Origin: CBDVBE01 sp964543525
GTDB taxonomy: Bacteria > Fibrobacterota > Chitinivibrionia > Chitinivibrionales > JANQEN01
DNA: 19,660 nt
Assembly (NCBI GenBank): GCA_964543525.1
Contig: CAZIYW010000100.1
Coordinates: 1-19,660 of the forward strand
Direction: 5' to 3'
The position numbers and the translations under genes were made by a program. Every line of letters begins with the position of its first letter. The first letter of the stretch is position 1. Of this stretch, positions 1 through 5,911 are shown piece by piece. Under the pieces are notes generated by a model. It did no database searches, was not told where the DNA came from, and saw only the letters and a list, made by a program, of their open reading frames with translations.

Positions 1-132
1 ACTGCCGGCTCCAGAATCTATTTTATCACTCCCTTTGACAAAGGACTATGCATTTTATTTGTTCCGATACGAGGCCGGTCCGATGAAAGTAAAAGCAACG
101 GCCTGAAACTTAAAACGCAGGGAATACCATGA
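1..132 (+). CDS. 3' end of an unrecognised gene overlapping glgC (partial)
   Basis: Reading frame 1 is open from the window edge for 43 codons and stops at TGA 130-132. That stop shares the bases ATGA with the glgC start at 129-131, a classic translational-coupling overlap. The visible tail contains the hydrophobic stretch IYFITPFDKGLCILFVPI and ends in a basic, hydrophilic run. I do not recognise the family, and too little is visible to assign a function. The exact ATGA junction and the absence of any other space for glgC control are the main reasons to believe it is a real gene end and not a chance open frame. If so, glgC is at least the second gene of an operon. Confidence 0.5.
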   Translation, partial: TAGSRIYFITPFDKGLCILFVPIRGRSDESKSNGLKLKTQGIP

Positions 133-1475
133 CACACTCTTTTTCTGATGCAGTTGTATCACCGGCTCCGATAAACCCCGAAGATGTTGTCGTCGTTATT
201 ATGGGTGGCGGTCAGGGAACGCGTTTATACCCGCTTACCAGGAAACGGGCGAAACCGGCGGTGAGCTTTGGCGGCAAGTACCGGCTGGTTGATATTCCCA
301 TCACAAACTGTCTTAATTCTCAATTGAATAAAATTTTTATTCTAACCCAGTTTAACTCTTTTTCACTTAACCGGCACATCTGGCAGTCCTATGGCCGCGA
401 GGTAGGCAGGGATGGTTTTATCGATGTGGTGGCTGCGGAACAGACCGTGACCAGCACGGCATGGTTTCAGGGAACCGCTGATGCGGTCCGACGCTCCCTG
501 CAGCACATACTGTATCATGAACCAAAATACATTCTTATTCTCAGCGGTGATCAGGTGTACAGTATGGATTACAACTTTATGTTTTCCTTTCATCAGAGTC
601 ACAATGCAGATGTCACTATTGCAGCCCATTACAGCTCACCTGAAGAGATAAGCAGGCTGGGTATCGTTAAAGTTGACAGGGATATGCAGGTGATTGATTT
701 CTTTGAAAAACCCGAAAATCCTGCACTGATTGAAGAATTCAGATATGCAGATTCAACATCCTCTGTCACGGGAAAACCCTTTCTGGCCTCCATGGGAATT
801 TATCTGTTCAATACGGACTCTTTACTAAAGGCGCTGGAAAACAATGAAACCGACTTCGGTAAAGAAATTATTCCTCTTGCGGCAAAATCAATGCACATGG
901 CATGTTTCCCCTTCAGCGGGTACTGGGAGGATGTCGGGACGATCAAAACATTTTATGATGCCAATATGGAGTGGCTTAAAGGCGGCGGCATTGCCGAGCT
1001 GTTTCAGGGAGGCAATTCCATAATAACACATGCACGGCAACTGCCGCCCGCACGGGTTCATAAAACCCTCGTTGAGAATTCAATTATTTCTGAGGGTTCC
1101 ATTATTCATGCGGACCGTTTGAAACGCAGCCTCATCGGGGTCCGCAGTCGTATCGCCGGAGGATGTGTCATTGAGGATTCCATTATTATGGGAAATACTA
1201 AGATCCACGGCGTCGAAAACGAATCTCTGTTTGATGATTCCGATGATAATGATGATACCGGAACTTTTCTGCTGAAGTCATGTAACCGTTTTGAGATAGG
1301 TGAAGGCTGTACCATAAAAAATGCCATTCTTGACAAGGATGTCATTATTGGAAAGGGCTCTCAAATAGTCAATATACGCGGCGTGGAGGAAGAGGAGAAT
1401 AAATTGTATGTTATCCGCTCCGGTATTGTGGTTATTGCTCAGGAAACCGTAATCCCACCCGGGACAATAATTTAG
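129..1475 (+). CDS. glgC: Glucose-1-phosphate adenylyltransferase (ADP-glucose pyrophosphorylase)
   Basis: Makes ADP-glucose from glucose-1-phosphate and ATP, the committed step of bacterial glycogen synthesis, in the cytoplasm. The 448-residue length is normal for the family. The N-terminal nucleotidyltransferase part shows GGGQGTRLYPLTRKRAKPA (about residues 26-44), the following YRLVDIPITNCLNS, LTQFNSFSLNRH, the FQGTADAVR motif, LSGDQVY, FEKP and YWEDVGTI. The C-terminal third is the left-handed beta-helix of hexapeptide repeats, ending with VIPPGTII. The KRAKPA and SLNRH versions resemble plant and cyanobacterial enzymes more than E. coli GlgC, so allosteric control may also be of that type (inference). 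The start at 129 has AGGGA about 6 nt upstream and overlaps the stop of the preceding frame. No other glycogen gene is visible in the window. The family assignment is secure. Confidence 0.96.
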   Translation: MTHSFSDAVVSPAPINPEDVVVVIMGGGQGTRLYPLTRKRAKPAVSFGGKYRLVDIPITNCLNSQLNKIFILTQFNSFSLNRHIWQSYGREVGRDGFIDVVAAEQTVTSTAWFQGTADAVRRSLQHILYHEPKYILILSGDQVYSMDYNFMFSFHQSHNADVTIAAHYSSPEEISRLGIVKVDRDMQVIDFFEKPENPALIEEFRYADSTSSVTGKPFLASMGIYLFNTDSLLKALENNETDFGKEIIPLAAKSMHMACFPFSGYWEDVGTIKTFYDANMEWLKGGGIAELFQGGNSIITHARQLPPARVHKTLVENSIISEGSIIHADRLKRSLIGVRSRIAGGCVIEDSIIMGNTKIHGVENESLFDDSDDNDDTGTFLLKSCNRFEIGEGCTIKNAILDKDVIIGKGSQIVNIRGVEEEENKLYVIRSGIVVIAQETVIPPGTII

Positions 1476-1478
1476 CCG

Positions 1479-2495
1479 CTACTTAACACCAAAGAGTTTT
1501 CTTATCTGATATCTGTTACCCTTGCTGTCCCGAATCTGAACAACAGCCAGATAGATTCCTGTTCCTATAACTCTTCCGTTGTTATTTGTAAGATTCCAGT
1601 GCGCTTCTTCTCTTTTGTCAAATATTCGCCTGTTTACACAGTTACCCAAGGGATCGTAAACGGTTATCATGGTTTCAGATATCGTTCGTTGGGCATCTTC
1701 GATTATAGTAAATGAGACCGTTTTATTTTTGTCGAGGTTTATCGCCGGAGGAGATATGAGAAGTTCCAGATGTGTTTGAGGGGTATTTACCGTTGAATTC
1801 TGTGTGCGTGCCGAGTCATCGAGGACGGAGACGTCCAGGTTGTAATTTACGGTAGTGTCCGGATCGGAGACTGACAATATAGTGGTATACTGACCCGGAG
1901 CGGCAAAGGAGATGGTATACAGGGAATATGTATTTGCCACGGCACCGCCGGCATCATCAGAGCAGCCGTATATCAGCGAATCTCCCTTACCATCAACAAC
2001 ATCGAGAATAAACGTAACTTCGGTATGGTGCTTGAATTCCAGGAGGGTATCACTGTTGAGAACCTGTGGAACCAGGTTTACAAAGCAGAGGGTGTCATGA
2101 GTGATATAGACATTGGTATTCTGTGTTACCAGTGTGTCGCAGACTGTTGCATAAATGGTATTATCTGAAAGTGAATCGATTTTATTTATCAGGGAGTCAG
2201 TGGCGATTTCGGTAACGGTTGTTGTAACGATTGTATCCCGGTCGATTACAGTATCTCTTTCAATGATGCTGTCCTTGGAAGCGCTCTCGTACACAGCAGT
2301 GATCTGGACGGTTGTATCGTGAATGTTCGGGTCGTCACCAAAGAATGCTTTAATGGTGTGGTTGTCGGTGACATTAGCAAAATCATAGGATGAAATTACT
2401 CCCTGGTTGACACCGTCCACAGTAACGGAATCGATAATAAATCCGGTATTCGCCGTCATCGTGTAATTTTGGCTGCCACCGCTGGTAATGAGCAT
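1479..2495 (-). CDS. FlgD-tailed surface protein, probably 5'-truncated
   Basis: The 338 residues from the first ATG comprise the end of an InlB/Flg_new_2-like beta repeat (about residues 1-55), an Asp/Thr-rich stretch with repeated DT pairs (about 58-130), an uncharacterised beta-rich segment (about 130-225) and a C-terminal FlgD-Ig-like domain (about 250-338) that ends IRKLFGVK. Such terminal domains act as outer-membrane sorting signals in FCB bacteria (family knowledge). The protein lacks a signal peptide. The same frame continues upstream of the ATG to 2570 with NTIEATATSGGTITPSGTML, a typical beginning of this repeat, and then hits TAA at 2571-2573 with no ATG, GTG or TTG in between. 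The true N-terminus has therefore probably been lost, which makes this a likely pseudogene or an unusually started remnant. It converges on glgC with 3 bp between the stops. Confidence 0.7.
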   Translation of the reverse strand: MLITSGGSQNYTMTANTGFIIDSVTVDGVNQGVISSYDFANVTDNHTIKAFFGDDPNIHDTTVQITAVYESASKDSIIERDTVIDRDTIVTTTVTEIATDSLINKIDSLSDNTIYATVCDTLVTQNTNVYITHDTLCFVNLVPQVLNSDTLLEFKHHTEVTFILDVVDGKGDSLIYGCSDDAGGAVANTYSLYTISFAAPGQYTTILSVSDPDTTVNYNLDVSVLDDSARTQNSTVNTPQTHLELLISPPAINLDKNKTVSFTIIEDAQRTISETMITVYDPLGNCVNRRIFDKREEAHWNLTNNNGRVIGTGIYLAVVQIRDSKGNRYQIRKLFGVK

Positions 2496-2570
2496 CGTTC
2501 CTGATGGGGTAATGGTACCACCACTCGTGGCGGTTGCTTCAATAGTGTTAAGTATTGTAATACAAAATTG

Positions 2571-2950
2571 TTAAAAGTGTATAAAATAATTAAATTTTTT
2601 AGATTTCAACACTAAGATTTTAATTTAAAAGATGTTAATTGTCGTGAAATTTTTCATTTTATTAATATATTACTAACTTATTGATATGAAAAATATTGCA
2701 AAATTAGTAATGGCTGTTTAACATTTAAATGAGAGTAATTTTTTTAATAATTTCAGTGTATAAAAATAATTAAAATGTCAACAGGCGTTGTATACATTTT
2801 CTATATTATTATGTACATATATGAAGCTCTTTCAGGATTTAATAAAAAACATGCCCGGTTTTTCCCGAATTAATTTGCATGAAGTATTTTGTCTGTCACT
2901 TATTGTAAATTGAAAAGGAATTAGCACTAAAGATTATATAAGAATTCATC
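2571..2950. other. AT-rich intergenic tract
   Basis: No credible gene is present on either strand. The composition drops sharply to very AT-rich compared with both neighbours, starting exactly at the stop that ends the truncated surface-protein frame. It contains an imperfect direct repeat, annotated separately. A possible promoter for the downstream gene is TTGAAA (2910-2915) with TATATA (2935-2940), spacer 19, but it would leave almost no leader and no Shine-Dalgarno sequence, so I do not annotate it as a promoter. Confidence 0.6.
2576..2774. repeat. Pair of imperfect 19/20-nt AT-rich direct repeats
   Basis: AGTGTATAAAATAATTAAA at 2576-2594 recurs as AGTGTATAAAAATAATTAAA at 2755-2774. The two differ only by one extra A in a homopolymer. 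The first copy begins three bases from the stop of the truncated surface-protein frame. Low complexity raises the odds of chance similarity, but the AGTGT head makes shared origin plausible. The function is unknown. They could be a duplication scar, a pair of binding sites or recombination ends. Confidence 0.45.
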
Positions 2951-3745
2951 ATGCAAAAGAGTGAAAAAGACCCAACCAGAAAACCTGAAACAACCCACAC
3001 ATCTGATCCGGTTGAATTTGGAGGATTGATTGTGCCTCCATTTTATGGCTGTGGGGAAATATTAACCTGGAGTACCAATCTTTTACTTGATTCGGTAAAA
3101 AATAAAGAATTATACGCCAGGTATTGGACTACAGGCAAAAACGGGTCATCCGAAAACAGGGACGAGATGGAAGGCAAGCTCGCAGAAATTTTCAGGATAC
3201 TGACAGAGGAAATTACTGAAAATGATTTAATCGATGCCCGGGGGTTTTATGCCTATTACCCGGTAATAGCCGATAAAAACTCCATAATACTTTTAAGCCC
3301 CGACGATTTTCACTCCGAGGTAATGTCATTATATTTTCCACAGTCAGGAGACAGAAGCATTGCTGCTTTTTTTCGTCCTGAAGGTGATGTTTTGCCTATT
3401 CTGGCAGCCACGATAGGAAACAGGTTTGTGGATGGCTTTAACAAATATAACCAGGAAGAAGGTGTTAAAGAATACTATTTACCTGTGCCGGGGAACTATT
3501 TAATCGATATTGTAGCAGAAAAAATGATAACAGAAATTCAACGCGGTTTAGGTCTTCCGAAAAATCAGGGACGTAAGTATCATTTTGGCGATTCAGGAAT
3601 GCCGGGGAAAGAAAAAAATCAGGACCTGATTGAACTGCTATGTGCTGATGACAGACTCGGTATAACCGTAAACGAAAGTTACCAGCTTCAACCCGAACAC
3701 TCATCCATCGCTCTGTTTGTCCACCATCCAGAGGTAACAAAGTAA
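2951..3745 (+). CDS. Stand-alone methionine synthase activation domain-like protein
   Basis: The whole 264-residue protein tracks the C-terminal reactivation domain of cobalamin-dependent methionine synthase (MetH). It has IVPPFYGCGE where the family has PPFWG (about residues 27-36), KELYARYW in place of the LF..QW segment, then GFYAYYPVIADKNSIILL, YFPQSGDRSIAAFFRP for the FPRQ...ADF segment, and near the end KYHFGDSGMPG, LGITVNESYQLQPEHSSIA and VHHPE. In MetH this domain binds AdoMet to re-methylate oxidised cob(II)alamin. The AdoMet-binding consensus RxxxGY reads KxxxGD here and the FPRQ arginine is absent, so AdoMet binding may be altered or lost. Free-standing activation domains are known from some bacteria that split MetH. 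No other methionine or corrinoid gene is visible nearby. The start lacks an obvious Shine-Dalgarno sequence. Confidence 0.72.
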   Translation: MQKSEKDPTRKPETTHTSDPVEFGGLIVPPFYGCGEILTWSTNLLLDSVKNKELYARYWTTGKNGSSENRDEMEGKLAEIFRILTEEITENDLIDARGFYAYYPVIADKNSIILLSPDDFHSEVMSLYFPQSGDRSIAAFFRPEGDVLPILAATIGNRFVDGFNKYNQEEGVKEYYLPVPGNYLIDIVAEKMITEIQRGLGLPKNQGRKYHFGDSGMPGKEKNQDLIELLCADDRLGITVNESYQLQPEHSSIALFVHHPEVTK

Positions 3746-3983
3746 CTTTACAAGGCAGAGTTTGGACCTCAAGCTTTCTCTTCCATTCGCAGGATTCAGG
3801 CTTCGGAATGAAATGCGGAGCATGAATTCGGTCATAATTTACCAAGAACCAGTTATAAAATTTTTTTCTATTTGTGACTCAAATCACCGACAAAATCCCC
3901 AAATAATGGTACAATAAAGGGTAAAATTCTCATTTTTTGTCTGTTCGGCGCTATGTTTAAGGGCGTGAGGCGCCATTAAAGTT

Positions 3984-4010
3984 TTGACTTTATTGGGATA
4001 ACATTATAAA
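3984..4010 (+). promoter_or_regulatory. Possible sigma-70-type promoter of the surface cluster
   Basis: TTGACT at 3984-3989 and TATAAA at 4005-4010 lie 15 bp apart, upstream of the first gene of the cluster (start 4069). The spacer is shorter than the usual 16-18 bp, so this is only a candidate. The left arm of the 13-nt inverted repeat begins inside the -35 box and fills most of the spacer. Confidence 0.35.
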
Positions 4011-4064
4011 ATATTAGGCAGTCGTAAACTACCGGTATAAAAAAACGTAAATATCCCAATAAAG
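3988..4064. promoter_or_regulatory. 13-nt perfect inverted repeat around promoter and start
   Basis: CTTTATTGGGATA at 3988-4000 is exactly repeated in inverted form as TATCCCAATAAAG at 4052-4064, with 51 bp between. The left arm overlaps the candidate -35 box and spacer. The right arm ends 4 nt before the ATG at 4069 and includes the only purine-rich sequence that could serve as its ribosome-binding site. It could be a two-site operator that loops DNA. Alternatively, if transcription starts upstream of the left arm, it could be an RNA stem that hides the start. Confidence 0.5.
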
Positions 4065-4068
4065 AGTT

Positions 4069-5907
4069 ATGAAGACACTGAATGTTTTTGTAACAGGAAT
4101 TTGCAGGTACCTGATTTTTTTTCTCATTGCTGCGGTTGTTTTTGCGGTTTGGAATGGCAATATGACTGCCATTGAGATAAAGGATATTATCGTTCAGGTA
4201 GTGTGTCTTGTTGTTATGGCTGTTTCATCCGTACGGTTGCTCATGAATAACAAAATCACCATACCACTCAATCCGATACTTCTTCCTGCGGTGCTCTACG
4301 GACTGCTTATGTTCTGTGGATTTCTTTCTACCGCCAGGAACAGTATAAATTATAGTGTTTTTATACCTCAAATATACGGCGTTATCACTTTCTTCCTTTT
4401 TATTTTCCATTTCACCCGTGATGATTTCCGCAAGGTATTACCGGTGTGTGTATTTATTGCGGGTATAGCATCATTGTATGGTCCTATTCAATATTTCAAT
4501 GCGGATCCGGTCAACTGGATCCATAAAGCTGAACGATTCAAGGTAATCTCTTTTTTCGGCCACAAGAACTATTTCGCCATATATCTGCTGCTAATGATTC
4601 CTTTCGGAGTCTACTGCTCATTTTTCTCCGATAAAAAACCGGTTCTGTATACCGCAATCCTTTCAACGATGGCAATGGTAGTCGCTTTAATACTGTCGAA
4701 CAGCAGGGGAGCAGTTATATGCTTTTTTATCAGTGCATTCATATCGTCGCTGTTTTTTATTCTTTGTGAAAAGAAAAACGAGCGTTTTTCGGAAAAGTCA
4801 CTGGGTATTGCTCTTGCTGTCCCGGCAATCGCTCTTGTTACTTTTATGATATTGCCGCAGTCAATGAAAGATGATTTTTCCAGACTAAAAAATGGTTTTT
4901 CCGGGCGCGTTTCATTCTATTATGCCGCTGCGGAAATAATTGCAAAGTATCCTTATTTCGGGGTTGGACCCGGCAATTTCGTTATCTACTATCCGCTGAA
5001 CGAAAAACATAAGACACTTACGCAGGATCCCAATACCGTTCTGAACCATGTTCACAACGATTTTCTCGAAATTTGGGTGGAGTATGGTATCTTTGCACTT
5101 CTTGTCTATCTGGGACTTGTCCTGTTTCTCGGATACCGTTTACTGAAACAGGCTTTAGGCGCCGATACCCTTAACCAGAGACTGCTTTCTCTCTCCCTGT
5201 TTTGCTCGGTCGCCGGATACCTTGGTTACAGTACCTTTACTGTTGCGACCCGGTACATGTCTTCCACATTTTTCCTCTGGATAACGTTTGGTCTGATATA
5301 TTTGCAATTGCAGGGATCAGTGAAAACGAAAACCGTGACTGTCAGGAACCGGGCCGCACATAATGCAGGGCTGCGGGTAATCGGGGTTGTTCTGATAATC
5401 CTGGTGTTCGGTGGTCTCGGCAAAACCGCGTTTGCGGATTATCTTTCCGACGTGTATGTGCACCGGGCTTCGATACGAATTATAAAGAGTGATTTTAACG
5501 GCGCACTTGAGTTACTTGAAAAAGCTGCTGCACTCAGGGAAAAACAGGTTGAAGCCTGGTATCAGCGGGGATATGTGCATTTTAATATGAACCTCTTTGA
5601 CAGGGCAATTGCCGATTACGACCAGGCGCGTAAACTGGCGCCCAATTATGTCAACATTGCATTTAATACCGCATCATGTTATTACCGTAAAAATGACTGG
5701 GTAAACGCAATAAAATACGCCGCAATATCGCATGAGCATTTTCCCGATTATACTCCGAATAGCGTGATGCTTGCTTTTTGTTATTACTACCTCAGGCAGC
5801 CGCAAACGGCGCTGATGTATTGCAATAAGGCGCTGAAAATAGATCCCGGTAACCGGAAAATTATGGATTTGAGGAAGGAATTAATGGCTCTATTGCAGAG
5901 GAGTTAA
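4069..5907 (+). CDS. O-antigen ligase/polymerase (Wzy/WaaL/PglL-like) membrane protein with C-terminal TPRs
   Basis: A 612-residue polytopic inner-membrane protein with about eleven or twelve predicted membrane spans in residues 1-460, followed by a soluble tail with tetratricopeptide repeats (about 460-605), including AWYQRGYVHFNMNLFDRAIA and ALKIDPGN. The Wzy_C family signature is visible as FFGHKNYFAIYLLL (about 160), then YFGVGPGNF and the large periplasmic loop ending NHVHNDFLEIWVEYGIFALL (about 325). Members transfer or polymerise undecaprenyl-linked glycans onto lipid A, other sugar chains or proteins. The acceptor cannot be told from sequence. The TPR tail is common in the ligase forms found outside Enterobacteria. 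It lies 4 bp upstream of the giant surface-protein gene, whose Shine-Dalgarno sequence is inside this gene's last codons, so the two are probably translated from one mRNA. Confidence 0.85.
   Translation: MKTLNVFVTGICRYLIFFLIAAVVFAVWNGNMTAIEIKDIIVQVVCLVVMAVSSVRLLMNNKITIPLNPILLPAVLYGLLMFCGFLSTARNSINYSVFIPQIYGVITFFLFIFHFTRDDFRKVLPVCVFIAGIASLYGPIQYFNADPVNWIHKAERFKVISFFGHKNYFAIYLLLMIPFGVYCSFFSDKKPVLYTAILSTMAMVVALILSNSRGAVICFFISAFISSLFFILCEKKNERFSEKSLGIALAVPAIALVTFMILPQSMKDDFSRLKNGFSGRVSFYYAAAEIIAKYPYFGVGPGNFVIYYPLNEKHKTLTQDPNTVLNHVHNDFLEIWVEYGIFALLVYLGLVLFLGYRLLKQALGADTLNQRLLSLSLFCSVAGYLGYSTFTVATRYMSSTFFLWITFGLIYLQLQGSVKTKTVTVRNRAAHNAGLRVIGVVLIILVFGGLGKTAFADYLSDVYVHRASIRIIKSDFNGALELLEKAAALREKQVEAWYQRGYVHFNMNLFDRAIADYDQARKLAPNYVNIAFNTASCYYRKNDWVNAIKYAAISHEHFPDYTPNSVMLAFCYYYLRQPQTALMYCNKALKIDPGNRKIMDLRKELMALLQRS
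5897..5903 (+). promoter_or_regulatory. Shine-Dalgarno of the giant gene inside the upstream gene
   Basis: AGAGGAG lies 8 nt before the ATG at 5912, within the final codons of the ligase-like gene (stop 5905-5907). This fixes the start of the giant gene and indicates co-transcription and probable translational coupling. Confidence 0.7.
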
Positions 5908-5911
5908 TCCC

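Larger units (their letters stand above)
3746..4068. other. Intergenic leader region of the surface cluster
   Basis: I see no gene in these 323 bp. From left to right they hold AT-rich sequence without a clear terminator for the preceding gene, a GGCGC...GCGCC dyad (3947-3951 and 3970-3974), a possible sigma-70-like promoter, and the long inverted repeat annotated separately. The minus strand has an open frame starting at 3845 that runs back into the MetH-like gene. It looks like a shadow and is not called. Confidence 0.5.

Noticed and set aside
2788..2819. TTGTAT followed by TATATT or TACATA as a promoter for the MetH-like gene
   Set aside because: Spacers of 8 or 20 bp do not fit sigma-70, and such hexamers are expected by chance in this AT-rich tract.
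3465..3845. Minus-strand open frame of 126 codons across the end of the MetH-like gene
   Set aside because: Most of it is antisense to a well-supported gene. The non-overlapping start (VNYDRIHAPHF...) resembles no family I can name and has no Shine-Dalgarno sequence.
3947..3974. GGCGC...GCGCC dyad considered as an integron attC site or riboswitch stem
   Set aside because: The flanks lack attC core sequences, and no riboswitch consensus is visible. The dyad is only 5 bp with an 18-nt loop.
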